Origin: Paenalcaligenes hominis
GTDB lineage: Bacteria; Pseudomonadota; Gammaproteobacteria; Burkholderiales; Burkholderiaceae_B
NCBI RefSeq assembly: GCF_011927625.1
Contig: NZ_JAATIZ010000001.1
Span: forward strand, 124,001 to 188,000
DNA length: 64,000 nucleotides
Reading direction: 5' to 3'
A program made the position numbers and the translations under genes. This document shows positions 29,287 to 40,350 of this stretch, piece by piece (position 1 is the first letter of the stretch; each line of letters starts with the position of its first letter). The notes beneath the pieces were generated by a model. The model made no database searches. It saw only the letters and a program-made list of their open reading frames with translations, and was not told the origin of the DNA.

Positions 29287-29328
29287 ATGCCGCACGCTCT
29301 GGCAGCACAACCTCAATGGAGTCAAGAC

Positions 29329-30387
29329 GTGTCGCACAATACAGATGATTTACGTATTCGGGAAATTAAAGAGTTAAGCCCACCCGCGCATTTAATGCGC
29401 GAGTTTGCCTGCTCAGTTGATGTATCTAAAGTAGTGCACAGTGCACGTCAGGCCATTCACAACATTTTGCATGATCAAGATGATCGACTCGTCGTCGTCA
29501 TTGGTCCTTGTTCTATTCATGATACCGAAGCCGCCATGGACTATGCGCGTCGTCTTGTTCCTTTACGTGACAAATACAAAGACGAGCTAGAAATTGTGAT
29601 GCGCGTTTATTTTGAAAAGCCACGCACCACAGTAGGCTGGAAAGGGCTAATTAACGACCCTAACCTAGACGGCAGCTTTAATATCAACCAAGGATTACGT
29701 ATTGCGCGTCAGTTATTGCTAGAGGTTAATGCATTAGGTCTGCCAGCAGGGTGTGAGTACCTCGATATGATTACCCCGCAGTACATTGCAGACTTGGTTT
29801 CATGGGGGGCAATTGGGGCACGTACTACGGAAAGCCAAGTTCACCGCGAGCTCGCCTCCGGTTTGTCGTGTCCAGTAGGTTTTAAAAACGGTACAGGTGG
29901 CAGCACGCGTATTGCTATTGATGCAATTAAAGCTGCTTCGCAGCCTCACCACTTTTTATCTGTTACTAAAGGCGGCCACTCTGCTATCGTGTCCACTAAA
30001 GGGAACGAAGACTGCCATATTATTTTGCGTGGCGGTAAAGCCCCTAATCACGATGCGGCTAGTGTAGAGCAAACGGGTCAGGAAATGACGGCATCGGGTT
30101 TATTGCCACGTATTATGATTGATGCCAGCCATGCCAATAGCAATAAAGACTACCGCCGCCAGCCCGAAGTGATCAACGAGGTATGTGAACAAGTCGAACA
30201 AGGCGATGACCGTATTTTTGGTGTTATGGTAGAGAGCCACTTGGTAGCAGGACGCCAAGACCTCGTTGACGGGCAGCCGTTAACCTACGGGCAAAGTATT
30301 ACAGATGGGTGCATCGGTTGGGAAGACTCCGAGGCCGTTCTAGAGCGTCTGGCTCAGGCGGTTCGTGTACGTCGCCAAAGCAAGTAG
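29329..30387 (+). CDS. aroG: 3-deoxy-7-phosphoheptulonate synthase (DAHP synthase, type I)
   Basis: The enzyme joins phosphoenolpyruvate and erythrose 4-phosphate, the first step of the shikimate pathway. Motifs: VVIGPCSIHDTEAA, RVYFEKPRTTVGWKGLINDP, GARTTESQVHRELASGLS, VGFKNGT, MIDASHANSNKD and SHLVAGRQDL. The 352 residues match E. coli AroG (350). I chose GTG 29329 (GGAG 7 bp upstream), giving MSHNTDDLRIREIKEL, which aligns with the E. coli start MNYQNDDLRIKEIKEL. Longer frames begin inside the leader peptide or just after the attenuator T run. Confidence 0.93.
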   Translation: MSHNTDDLRIREIKELSPPAHLMREFACSVDVSKVVHSARQAIHNILHDQDDRLVVVIGPCSIHDTEAAMDYARRLVPLRDKYKDELEIVMRVYFEKPRTTVGWKGLINDPNLDGSFNINQGLRIARQLLLEVNALGLPAGCEYLDMITPQYIADLVSWGAIGARTTESQVHRELASGLSCPVGFKNGTGGSTRIAIDAIKAASQPHHFLSVTKGGHSAIVSTKGNEDCHIILRGGKAPNHDAASVEQTGQEMTASGLLPRIMIDASHANSNKDYRRQPEVINEVCEQVEQGDDRIFGVMVESHLVAGRQDLVDGQPLTYGQSITDGCIGWEDSEAVLERLAQAVRVRRQSK

Positions 30388-30414
30388 TCTTTTCGCTTAT
30401 TCCCTCTCTCTAAG

Positions 30415-30456
30415 AAAGCAGGGCTGAATACACGATGTTCAGCTCTGCTTTTTTTG
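30415..30456 (+). terminator. Intrinsic terminator after aroG
   Basis: AGCAGGGCTGAA and TTCAGCTCTGCT pair over 12 bp with one G-T pair, followed by seven T. Confidence 0.88.
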
Positions 30457-30567
30457 TATTTCTCCGACAACTTGGCATGAATTTAAGGCCTCTATGAATG
30501 ACAGAGGTACAATACACTAGGTTTTATAACGAGTCGAAACGACTTTTTTTAGGTACAGATTTGCATT

Positions 30568-31683
30568 ATGACAACTTCGACAGGCTCTAAAGGGCGCGTA
30601 GTAATCGGTCTCTCGGGTGGGGTGGACTCCTCTGTGTCCGCTTGGCTATTAAAACAGCAGGGCTACGAGGTCATTGGCTTGTTCATGAAAAACTGGGAAG
30701 ACGATGACGACAGCGAATACTGCTCAAGCCGTCAAGATTGGCTAGATGCAGCAAGCGTGGCGGATTTACTTGGAATTGAAATCGAAGCGGTTAATTTTGC
30801 GGCGGAATACAAAGACCGTGTTTTTGCCGAGTTTTTACGTGAATACACAGCTGGGCGTACGCCTAATCCCGATGTGTTGTGCAACGCCGAAATTAAATTC
30901 AAAGCGTTTTTAGATCATGCAATGAGTCTAGGGGCCGAACGTATTGCAACGGGGCACTATGCTCGGGTACGGGCGCTAAGCACAGCGCAGGGCACGCAAT
31001 ATCAGCTATTAAAAGGGGTAGATCAAAGCAAAGACCAAAGCTATTTTTTGCATCGATTAAATCAGGCGCAGCTATCTCGCACTTTATTTCCTTTAGGGGA
31101 AATTGAAAAGACCGAGGTGCGTCGTATCGCCGAGCAATTGCAGCTTCCGAATGCTAAGAAAAAAGATTCAACCGGTATTTGTTTTATTGGTGAGCGGCCT
31201 TTTCGTGAGTTTTTAAATCGCTATCTCCCAACTAAACCGGGTCCTATTAAAACTCCAGAAGGCCAAGTCGTAGGCGAACACATGGGCTTAGCTTTTTATA
31301 CCTATGGCCAGCGCAAAGGGCTAGGAGTAGGGGGTATCAAAGGCAAACAGCGTGATGATGGCACCGCTGATGCGTGGTATGCGGCACGCAAAGACCTAGC
31401 CACCAATACACTGTATGTGGTTCAAGGACACGACCATCCCTGGTTATTAAACCACGACCTTAATGCCGAAAATATCAGTTGGATAGCCGGTCACGCTCCT
31501 GAGCTTTCTTACTGCGCCGCTAAAACCCGTTATCGCCAAACGGATGCAGCCTGCCAAATTCTTCATGCCGATACCACTACACTTCGCTTGCATTTTGAGC
31601 AGGCCCAATGGGCCGTAACGCCGGGGCAATCCGTGGTGCTTTACGATGGCGAGGTGTGCTTGGGTGGTGGGATTATTCAGTAA
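30568..31683 (+). CDS. mnmA: tRNA-specific 2-thiouridylase
   Basis: MnmA thiolates uridine 34 of tRNA for Glu, Gln and Lys, using ATP and a sulfur relay. The PP-loop is [15 protein letters not shown] near residue 13. The catalytic Cys pair lies in [15 protein letters not shown] near residue 108 and [18 protein letters not shown] near residue 203; [13 protein letters not shown] is also typical. The 371 residues are the normal length. Its stop overlaps the next gene by one base. Confidence 0.97.
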   Translation: MTTSTGSKGRVVIGLSGGVDSSVSAWLLKQQGYEVIGLFMKNWEDDDDSEYCSSRQDWLDAASVADLLGIEIEAVNFAAEYKDRVFAEFLREYTAGRTPNPDVLCNAEIKFKAFLDHAMSLGAERIATGHYARVRALSTAQGTQYQLLKGVDQSKDQSYFLHRLNQAQLSRTLFPLGEIEKTEVRRIAEQLQLPNAKKKDSTGICFIGERPFREFLNRYLPTKPGPIKTPEGQVVGEHMGLAFYTYGQRKGLGVGGIKGKQRDDGTADAWYAARKDLATNTLYVVQGHDHPWLLNHDLNAENISWIAGHAPELSYCAAKTRYRQTDAACQILHADTTTLRLHFEQAQWAVTPGQSVVLYDGEVCLGGGIIQ

Positions 31684-32504
31684 TGACTCTGACGTTTATT
31701 CTTTTATTTGCTTTACTGGGTGCGTTTGTTGGGTTTGCGGCAGGTTTATTAGGAATTGGCGGGGGCATGATTCTCGTGCCTTTTCTTAATCTGCTCTTGC
31801 CATTGCTTGGGGTACCGGCGGAAATTGCTGTGCATGTGGCGATTGCGACGGCGATGGCAACCATCATTTTTACTTCAGTATCCAGTGTAAAAGCGCACCA
31901 GACCCATGGCGCTATCCGGTGGGACGTAGTCAAACTCATGGTGCCAGGGTTGTTAATCGGCGGGCTACTGTCAGGTGGTGCTGTATTTGCTTATGTGAAT
32001 GGCGTAGCTCTAGCAGTGATCTTTGCCTCGTTTGTGGTATATAGCGCGATCAAGATGTTTAAAAATAGCCCGCCTCCTAGCGGGGTAGGCTTACCGGCTT
32101 CGTGGAAGATCACTGGTTTTGGTGGGGTGGTGGGCTTTATTTCTGGTCTGCTAGGGGCCGGGGGCGGATTTTTATCTGTGCCTTTTTTGGTGCGCGCGAA
32201 CATTCCCATGCCTAAAGCCATCGCAACCTCTGCCGCCTTAGGCTTTTTTATTGCTATCGCCAATGGCATAGGCTATGTCTGGGCAGGATCTCAATACACG
32301 AATCTGGCTCAGGGGTTAATTGGTTTTGTGTATTGGCCAGCCTTAGTGGTGCTAACCCTATGCAGTATGTTGAGCGCGCCATTCGGAGCACGTATGGCCC
32401 ATCGATTGCCGGTCAAAACATTAAAGCGTATTTTTGCGACGATGTTATTGCTTTTGGCTGTGCAGATGCTATTTGAAACGCTACGTGTTCACTTTGGGTT
32501 CTAA
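31683..32504 (+). CDS. TauE/SafE family membrane transporter
   Basis: The 273-residue protein has about eight membrane segments and the repeated TSUP motif: GFAAGLLGIGGGMILVPFL near residue 14 and GFISGLLGAGGGFLSVPFL near residue 152. The family exports sulfite or other sulfur and organic anions; the substrate cannot be assigned. ATG 31683 overlaps the mnmA stop (TAATG), so translation is coupled. A longer frame from 31608 lies inside mnmA and is rejected. Confidence 0.9.
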   Translation: MTLTFILLFALLGAFVGFAAGLLGIGGGMILVPFLNLLLPLLGVPAEIAVHVAIATAMATIIFTSVSSVKAHQTHGAIRWDVVKLMVPGLLIGGLLSGGAVFAYVNGVALAVIFASFVVYSAIKMFKNSPPPSGVGLPASWKITGFGGVVGFISGLLGAGGGFLSVPFLVRANIPMPKAIATSAALGFFIAIANGIGYVWAGSQYTNLAQGLIGFVYWPALVVLTLCSMLSAPFGARMAHRLPVKTLKRIFATMLLLLAVQMLFETLRVHFGF

Positions 32505-32525
32505 GCCAAAAAAAACGCATATATT

Positions 32526-32569
32526 GCCCCAACTGCCTCGCTATTTCTTTAGGCGGTTGGGGTTTTTTT
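32526..32569 (+). terminator. Intrinsic terminator after the TauE/SafE gene
   Basis: CCCCAACTGCC and GGCGGTTGGGG pair with one G-T pair, followed by seven T. Confidence 0.85.
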
Positions 32570-32579
32570 GTGGGAATAA

Positions 32580-33206
32580 TTAGTTAGCGGTCAATTCATC
32601 AAGCGTTGTGGCCTGAAAAGAGGGGCGACTTTCTAGTTTAGTCAAAAGCCCTGCCAGTTTTTCGCATTCGGAGCGCCAATCTAGGTCAGGAAAGCGCAGA
32701 TCGAGATAGGCTAATGCACACCCCACCGCTAAGTCAGCTAGGCTAAGGTTATTGCCAGTGCAGTACGGCTGGGTTGAGGATAGCTCGGCTTCCATGTGTT
32801 TGAGCGCCGCCAAAATTTTATTTTTCTGACGATTAGTCCAATCGGAGCATTGGCGCGCAGTCGGTCGCTGCGTTAATTCTACGTGAATGCTTTCAGCGGC
32901 ATCCATGAGACCATCGGCCACGGCTTCCCAAGCTTTGGTGGTGGCACGCTCACGCCCAGATTGGGGTATGAGGCGACTAACCGGTGATAAGGTATCAAGG
33001 TATTCAACAATGACGCGGGAGTCGAACAAACTACCGTAGTCATCCATAATTAGACAAGGGATTTTGCCCAATGGATTATATTGCTGAACGATGGTGTCGT
33101 CGGCCCACACGTCTTCGAGAAGTAATTCGTAGTCGAGTTTTTTTTCTGCCATAACGACGCGTACTTTGCGTACGAATGGGCAAGTCAGTGAACCAAGAAG
33201 TTTCAT
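32580..33206 (-). CDS. Glutathione S-transferase family protein
   Basis: The 208-residue protein has a thioredoxin-like N-domain (LLGSLTCPFVRKVRVVMAEK, then NPLGKIPCLIMDDYGSLFDSRVIVEYLD, the glutathione-site segment) and an all-helical C-domain. The Cys-Pro at residues 9-10 could be catalytic or merely structural. It resembles YibF/GstB-like proteins; no substrate can be named. ATG 33206 gives the normal N-terminus; the extra 22 residues of the longer frame have no family match. Confidence 0.88.
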   Translation of the reverse strand: MKLLGSLTCPFVRKVRVVMAEKKLDYELLLEDVWADDTIVQQYNPLGKIPCLIMDDYGSLFDSRVIVEYLDTLSPVSRLIPQSGRERATTKAWEAVADGLMDAAESIHVELTQRPTARQCSDWTNRQKNKILAALKHMEAELSSTQPYCTGNNLSLADLAVGCALAYLDLRFPDLDWRSECEKLAGLLTKLESRPSFQATTLDELTAN

Positions 33207-34910
<1,704 letters not shown>

Positions 34911-34924
34911 AGCGAATTCAATAC

Positions 34925-34955
34925 AAAAAACGCCTCAACGAGGCGTTTTTTTATT
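34925..34955. terminator. Bidirectional terminator between purB and the lipoprotein gene
   Basis: AAAAAACGCCTC, loop AAC, GAGGCGTTTTTT, with T runs both ways. Confidence 0.88.
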
Positions 34956-34968
34956 AAATGCGTATTCG

Positions 34969-35346
34969 CTACAGATCGAAAGCGGCACGTCCACACCCTT
35001 GCAAGACTTTATCATTAATGACTAGTTCCGCTTGGTAGGCATAAACGGTATCGCTCATGGTGTCATTGCAATAGCCCGCCCGAATGCGTAACACTAACTG
35101 GTCATCGCCCTGTTTGGCCTGAGCGACCCAGTCGTTGGTGCTGTGGTGCGTGGGGGTAAAGGTGGTATTGAAACGCGTGCTTCCTGTATCCAGCACCACG
35201 TCAGCTGCTAAATCATAGTTCAAACGAACCGACCAACCCGGTTCGTTACCTAAGACTTGAAAAGGAAAGGTTAACGCCAAAGATGAGCTAGGCGTTGTGC
35301 TGCAAGCGGCAAGCATCAATAGACTTATGCTAGTGAGAATACGCAT
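34969..35346 (-). CDS. Small COG3650-like lipoprotein
   Basis: The 125-residue protein starts with a short signal peptide and lipobox (LLMLAACSTT, Cys at residue 15). The mature domain has VLGNEPGWSVRLNYD, a central YCNDTMSDTVYAYQAEL and C-terminal LQGCGRAAF, the pattern of COG3650/META-like envelope proteins of unknown function. Two Cys in the mature part could form a disulfide. ATG 35346 is chosen because it gives a standard lipoprotein signal; ATG 35379, overlapping the end of ribA, is an alternative. Confidence 0.78.
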   Translation of the reverse strand: MRILTSISLLMLAACSTTPSSSLALTFPFQVLGNEPGWSVRLNYDLAADVVLDTGSTRFNTTFTPTHHSTNDWVAQAKQGDDQLVLRIRAGYCNDTMSDTVYAYQAELVINDKVLQGCGRAAFDL

Positions 35347-35371
35347 GCCTTTAGGTGCGACCCAGGTGAAA

Positions 35372-35989
35372 TTAATCATCGGTTGAGTCCGGTAAGCCAT
35401 CGGTGCCATTTTGCAATAAATGGCCAAGTTTTAAGGCTTTGGTGTGCAGATAATATTGATTGTAAGGGTTGGGCTGAATGCGATGTTCAATACGTTCTAC
35501 TACGTTATACCCCATATTTTCTAGGGCTTTGACTTTGCGTGGGTTATTGGTCATTAGACGAATTGAGTCAATAGTAAAGAAATCCAGCATAGGGCGTACT
35601 AACTCGTAATCACGCTCGTCGGCATCAAAGCCCAATTGATTGTTGGCTTCAACCGTGTCGGCGCCTTCGTCTTGTAAGTGATAAGCACGAATTTTATTAA
35701 TTAAGCCAATACCACGGCCTTCTTGGCGTAAATATAAAACAGCACCGCGGCCTTCGGCAGCAATACGTTGTAAGGCTTTTTTTAGCTGAGGACCACAGTC
35801 GCAGCGCAAGCTAAATAGGGCATCACCCGTTAGACACTCGGAGTGCAAGCGCAACAGCACGGGCTCGGGCGTGGTTAAATCACCCATTGCAATAACTAAA
35901 TGTTCTTTCTGGGTTTGTTTTTCAATAAAAACATGGAGATTAAATTCGCCCCATTCAGTGGGCAGACGGCTGGATGTAACGTAATTCAA
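35372..35989 (-). CDS. ribA: GTP cyclohydrolase II
   Basis: RibA opens GTP to the pyrimidine precursor of riboflavin. The three zinc Cys are in HSECLTGDALFSLRCDCGPQL, and LRQEGRGIGLINKIRAY carries the catalytic Arg. ANNQLGFDADERDY and TNNPRKVKALE follow in order. The 205 residues match stand-alone RibA, not a RibBA fusion. The lipoprotein gene lies just downstream. Confidence 0.96.
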   Translation of the reverse strand: MNYVTSSRLPTEWGEFNLHVFIEKQTQKEHLVIAMGDLTTPEPVLLRLHSECLTGDALFSLRCDCGPQLKKALQRIAAEGRGAVLYLRQEGRGIGLINKIRAYHLQDEGADTVEANNQLGFDADERDYELVRPMLDFFTIDSIRLMTNNPRKVKALENMGYNVVERIEHRIQPNPYNQYYLHTKALKLGHLLQNGTDGLPDSTDD

Positions 35990-36055
35990 AATAGAGACCT
36001 AAGGGCTAAAAAGAGCCTAACAAATAATTTCATCAGCTAATATAGCATTATGATG

Positions 36056-36092
36056 TAAAAAAAAGCACCTTGATAGTGATTATCAAGGTGCT
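36056..36092 (-). terminator. Intrinsic terminator of ttrBCA
   Basis: AGCACCTTGATA and TATCAAGGTGCT form a perfect 12-bp stem; read leftward it is followed by eight T. Confidence 0.88.
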
Positions 36093-36125
36093 AAGCCTAG
36101 ACGATTAAAGTGCTAGCTTAATGAA

Positions 36126-39100
36126 TTAAATCTTCTCAATACGAGCGGGTAGCCCTTGGCGAACAACCGCTCCGGAAACCCAGTCAATCCACACATTATT
36201 GTGTTGACCGCGGGTGACATCGCGAAAGCCTAGGTCGTTAATATTTACCCCGGCTGCTAAGGCAGGATTGTGTGCGGTGGTCTGACCATCAATTTGATGG
36301 GCTCGAGCCCCTAGCTCTTTATGACCATAGCCGTGTTCGATTGCTAATGCGCCTTGCATGACGCCGTCACGAATCATAGCTACCCCTTCGGTACTGTGTC
36401 CTGGGCTGACAATACGAATGGCATCGCCATTGCGTATCCCCAGTCGCTCTGCATCGGCCTTGTTAATCGATACGGGGTTGTGCGGGTGCACTTGACGTAA
36501 ACGATCCACAGCAATAGACATTGAACTCATCAAGTTGGACTTGTAAGAGGTCATGAGGAAAGGCCAGTCTTGCTCGGCGTAATGCTCGCGCATGGCACTG
36601 CCATCCGCCATACGGGTCGGGTACCAAGTAGGGCAGCCGCTGTTATGCTCGCCAGTATAAGCGTGCTTAGAGAGGAACAGCTTTTCATCCCAGATAGGGA
36701 GCATGAACTCATGCAGTAGCTTGAGCTGACCCTTGTTTTCATCCCAAGCGTCTTCGACTCGGTCGAAACGACCGCCACGACTCATAATGGTAGCGACTTT
36801 ACGCCACTCCTCGTCAGAAACTCGCTCTTTGATGCGCTCTTCGTAACGGTCAACCCCTGTTAAGGCTAAGTCGTCATCGCTAGCGTCAGCCACTGGACGT
36901 TTCATGGCATAAGCGATATTAGCAAAACCGCGTAGATAGAAATCGGGAGCCGAATGGATACCCAGACGTGCATCACTGTTAGGAACGCCTATAGCATTAT
37001 CGCCAAACCCTGGCATGCCTATGCGTTTTGCTACGGTAATTAAAAAGCTTTCTAACGAGATAGGTTCGCCATCAGCGGTGCGGCTGACTTTGGGCTCAAC
37101 CACAGGCCAACGCACGGTAGAGGTTTTAGCAATCACGTCAGCCCAAGGCGCCGAGACGCCCCAACTTTCATACGTGACAGTATCGGGCACAATGTAGTCA
37201 GCAATGGCACTGGTCTCATTAATAAATGGCTCAATGGAGACAATCAGCGGCATTTTTTTCGGGTCGCATAAATCGTCGTACATGGCATTGCGCATGCCGG
37301 CAATACCATAGAGGAAGTTACCCATGTGGTTAATCCATGCCTTAGCTTTATAAGGATAACCAGCCATACCGGAAGCAATGATTTCAGAGCTAAGGGTGCC
37401 GTTAACGATAGGATACCAAGGTGCAGGGGCCGGGTACGGATTTTCCCCCGCCGCAACACGCCGCTTGTATTCGGATGACTTTTCGTAAGCCATGCGGTTA
37501 CGCGCTAAAGAAAGACCTTTAGGTTGTGCTTGACCGGGGAAACGGAAGTCATAGCGTGGACCAGGACCGAAGGGGCCAAAAGGACCAGCATCTAATACCA
37601 AGCCACCTTTAACGTTTAAGTTACCCACTAAGGTGTTAAGCATAGAAATCGCATAGGCGGTGTAAAAGCCAGCCCCACTCATGGTGCCACCGTGTGCATC
37701 CACCACGGCTCGTTTGCCGTAGCTGGTCAATTCCTCGGCTAAAGCCACGATGTCTGCAACAGGAATACCGCATTGAGCACTGTATTCCTCTAAGCTCATA
37801 CGCTGTGCTTCTTCACGCAGTTTACTTAAAGAGCTACATACCTTGATGGGGGTTTCACCTAGACCGGGTGCGACCACACTACGATCAACGAACAATTCAG
37901 CACTTTCTAATGTGGTGTCATGCGGCGCTAAGCTGCCATCGGCTCGTTGTACTACAAATACGGCTTGGGCTTCTTCGCCTTCAGCGGGTTCCTGTACAGG
38001 CCAGCCCATATCGCTCGCACGTAAAAACGTGCCATGACGCGGGTGTGAAGGGTCGTTAATCATCAAGTGAGTGGCGTTACACCAAGAGGCCTCGCCCGCA
38101 GCTAACATAGCCGCCGGGCCTGGCTGGGCTAGCATTTGACGATCAAAGCGTTCGTTTTCAAGCATCCAGCGAATAAGCCCCATAACGAGGGCCAAATCGG
38201 TAGCTGGTTTAACGGCGATCCAACGATTGCCCGAGCCTGCTGCTAAGCTAGATGAAGTAGGTAATACAGGTGAAACCACTACATATTTAAAAGGATTTTC
38301 TGGTCTGGAGCGGGCTTCGGCTAGCTCACGGCCTTGACGTTGGAACGGGTTCCCTGACTGGGCAGGCGCCGCGCCAATAAATAAGCCAAACTCGGCGTTG
38401 GACCAGTCGGGTTTGCCGTGGGGCATACCCGCTACGTTGCCCAGCGCTAAGCCTGCGCCGACGCGGAAACTTTGACCACAGTACGAGCCGTGGTTAGCAA
38501 AGTTCATGGTGCCAAAAGACTGTTGAGCAAAACGACGAATAAGGGGGGTGCGGCCTTCATTACCCGCATCCGTCATAATTAGCTGATTAGATAGGGGGCC
38601 ATATTCCGGATTATTAGGATCAATTAACGTTTCACGGTCAAAAATGGCACGTAAGCCATCGACATGACCCTCACCAAAAAGATCGCCGCCTTCACACACT
38701 TCCTCAATTAGCTGCTCAAAACTAATGCTTTCCCATTTACCTTCGCCACGTTTACCCACGCGCTTTAGCGGAGTGAGGACACGATAGGGGTTGGTGACCT
38801 GCTGTTGCATTGAGCTGCCGCGTGCACAAGAGGTGGCACGATCGTCAATGCCGTACTCTAAGCCAAGCTTGGCATATACCTCGCGCACTTCTAGGTTCAT
38901 GTCTGCGGGACGCGTGGTGGCTAACGGGTGATAAGGGTTCCCTGCAATACGCATAATGCTATTGCTTTCTTGGTCAACCCGTACGCGTACACCACATTGA
39001 GTCCAGCAGCCTAAACATAAGGAAGGGCTGACGACCTGGCCAGGTTGAGTAGTGAGCTGTCCTGTTTCTTGGTTAATAGTGAATTCAGGGGTGAGCGCAT

Positions 39101-39275
39101 TCCCACGTGTAGCACTTTTAGGGGGATGCCCTGCCGACCCTTGGGTAAAACCTTTGACGGCGTTGACCACGGTATCGGTGTAACCAGCAGCAAAGACGGC
39201 CATGCCACCCGCTGCCAATGAACCGTGTTTTAACAGTTTACGTCTGTCGTTATTGGGTTTGTCCTGTTTACTCAT
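36126..39275 (-). CDS. ttrA: Molybdopterin oxidoreductase, tetrathionate reductase subunit A-like
   Basis: The 1049-residue protein has a twin-arginine signal (NDRRKLLKHGSLAAGG), so it is folded before export to the periplasm. A [4Fe-4S] motif follows in SLCLGCWTQCGVRVRVD and TSCARGSSMQQQ, then the long molybdo-bis-MGD domains (NHGSYCGQSFRVGAG, GTMSGAGFYTAYAISML, a C-terminal ADAERLGIRNGDAIRIVSP). Length and the CLGCWTxCGVRVRVD pattern match TtrA, which reduces tetrathionate to thiosulfate. Other sulfur or oxyanion substrates remain possible. It is the last gene of a B-C-A operon, as in Salmonella. Confidence 0.82.
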   Translation of the reverse strand: MSKQDKPNNDRRKLLKHGSLAAGGMAVFAAGYTDTVVNAVKGFTQGSAGHPPKSATRGNALTPEFTINQETGQLTTQPGQVVSPSLCLGCWTQCGVRVRVDQESNSIMRIAGNPYHPLATTRPADMNLEVREVYAKLGLEYGIDDRATSCARGSSMQQQVTNPYRVLTPLKRVGKRGEGKWESISFEQLIEEVCEGGDLFGEGHVDGLRAIFDRETLIDPNNPEYGPLSNQLIMTDAGNEGRTPLIRRFAQQSFGTMNFANHGSYCGQSFRVGAGLALGNVAGMPHGKPDWSNAEFGLFIGAAPAQSGNPFQRQGRELAEARSRPENPFKYVVVSPVLPTSSSLAAGSGNRWIAVKPATDLALVMGLIRWMLENERFDRQMLAQPGPAAMLAAGEASWCNATHLMINDPSHPRHGTFLRASDMGWPVQEPAEGEEAQAVFVVQRADGSLAPHDTTLESAELFVDRSVVAPGLGETPIKVCSSLSKLREEAQRMSLEEYSAQCGIPVADIVALAEELTSYGKRAVVDAHGGTMSGAGFYTAYAISMLNTLVGNLNVKGGLVLDAGPFGPFGPGPRYDFRFPGQAQPKGLSLARNRMAYEKSSEYKRRVAAGENPYPAPAPWYPIVNGTLSSEIIASGMAGYPYKAKAWINHMGNFLYGIAGMRNAMYDDLCDPKKMPLIVSIEPFINETSAIADYIVPDTVTYESWGVSAPWADVIAKTSTVRWPVVEPKVSRTADGEPISLESFLITVAKRIGMPGFGDNAIGVPNSDARLGIHSAPDFYLRGFANIAYAMKRPVADASDDDLALTGVDRYEERIKERVSDEEWRKVATIMSRGGRFDRVEDAWDENKGQLKLLHEFMLPIWDEKLFLSKHAYTGEHNSGCPTWYPTRMADGSAMREHYAEQDWPFLMTSYKSNLMSSMSIAVDRLRQVHPHNPVSINKADAERLGIRNGDAIRIVSPGHSTEGVAMIRDGVMQGALAIEHGYGHKELGARAHQIDGQTTAHNPALAAGVNINDLGFRDVTRGQHNNVWIDWVSGAVVRQGLPARIEKI

Positions 39276-39296
39276 AGCAATTTCCGAATCTGTTCA

Positions 39297-40337
39297 TTAA
39301 GCATTGTGGGGACGCAAAGCAGTCCAAGAGGGGTAGCGGTCGATAAACCAAGTGACAATGGCTAATAGCGCCGCGCAAAGGCCAAATACCCCTAGCATTC
39401 CTAATAGACCATTACTACCAAGAGGCATACTGTGTAAGTAGAGGCCGGCACCGTATTTAGGGACTCCTTGGACACTCATCAGTACCACCCAACGGAATAC
39501 CCATGCTGCGGCCATCATCAGTACTGCGCAAAGCAGAGAGTGCCATGGGGCACATAAGCGTGACGCCGGAACACGAAGCAAAAGGAACAACAGTAAAGCC
39601 AGAACCACTGAGCTTATAAGACTAGTGCGCCAGGTAGGATACGTAATAAATAGCTCTAGTGCAGTGGGAAAAGAGGGGTCTAAGCCAAGCCAGCCTGTAA
39701 TCACCCACGCCATCGCGCTTAGCGTAAGAAGCGCTAAAGCAAGTAACCCGAGCTTACGCATATACGCTGCGGGTAGGGCTGCCACACCGCCTGGTAGCCA
39801 ACGTGCTACAAATAGCATGGCGCCTAGCGCGGCCAGCCAACCAGTAAGAGCAAAGTTAATCGGCAGAAAATAGGTATGCCAAAGTGGGCGTGAACGGACA
39901 ATCATGACTTCTGCGCCGGTGTAAAGCAAAATGGTTAATGCAGACACAATCAGCGCCAAACCACAGATGCGCAGCAGACTGTTTTTACCCAACCACCATA
40001 ATGCACAAAACAATAAAGACAGGCTCACAAAAATGGGTAAAAGTACTGCCCCAATCGACATCCACGACCAAGGGGTAAAGTAGGCATAAAAATGCCAGAA
40101 ACGAGCAGGCTGGTGTAAGTCAGCCAATAGCGCCACGGGCGCGGCAACCGCAGTCACAGCGAGTATGGTTACTGCTGCTGGCAAAATTTGACGCTCGGGT
40201 GCGCCCACGGGACGTAATGCCACGACGGCGGCTGTGATGGCTGTGGTGCAGGCAATGGCTACTAAAAAGAAGTATTGCACCGCCCAAGGTAGCCATGCGG
40301 CGTCATAGGAAGGGGTAAGAATTTCAATAATGTTCAT
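39297..40337 (-). CDS. ttrC: NrfD-family membrane subunit, TtrC-like
   Basis: The 346-residue protein has about nine membrane segments and no heme or Fe-S motif. It fits the NrfD/PsrC family, which oxidises quinol and passes electrons to the Fe-S subunit. HQPARFWHFYAYFTPWSWMSIGAVLLP near residue 75 is typical. It lies between the B and A subunits with gaps of 13 and 21 bp. Confidence 0.85.
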   Translation of the reverse strand: MNIIEILTPSYDAAWLPWAVQYFFLVAIACTTAITAAVVALRPVGAPERQILPAAVTILAVTAVAAPVALLADLHQPARFWHFYAYFTPWSWMSIGAVLLPIFVSLSLLFCALWWLGKNSLLRICGLALIVSALTILLYTGAEVMIVRSRPLWHTYFLPINFALTGWLAALGAMLFVARWLPGGVAALPAAYMRKLGLLALALLTLSAMAWVITGWLGLDPSFPTALELFITYPTWRTSLISSVVLALLLFLLLRVPASRLCAPWHSLLCAVLMMAAAWVFRWVVLMSVQGVPKYGAGLYLHSMPLGSNGLLGMLGVFGLCAALLAIVTWFIDRYPSWTALRPHNA

Positions 40338-40350
40338 AACGGCATCCTAA

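Noticed and set aside
29221-29328. N-terminal extension of AroG from TTG 29221 or ATG 29287
   Set aside because: It would overlap the leader peptide and attenuator. GTG 29329 has a proper ribosome site and aligns with the start of E. coli AroG.
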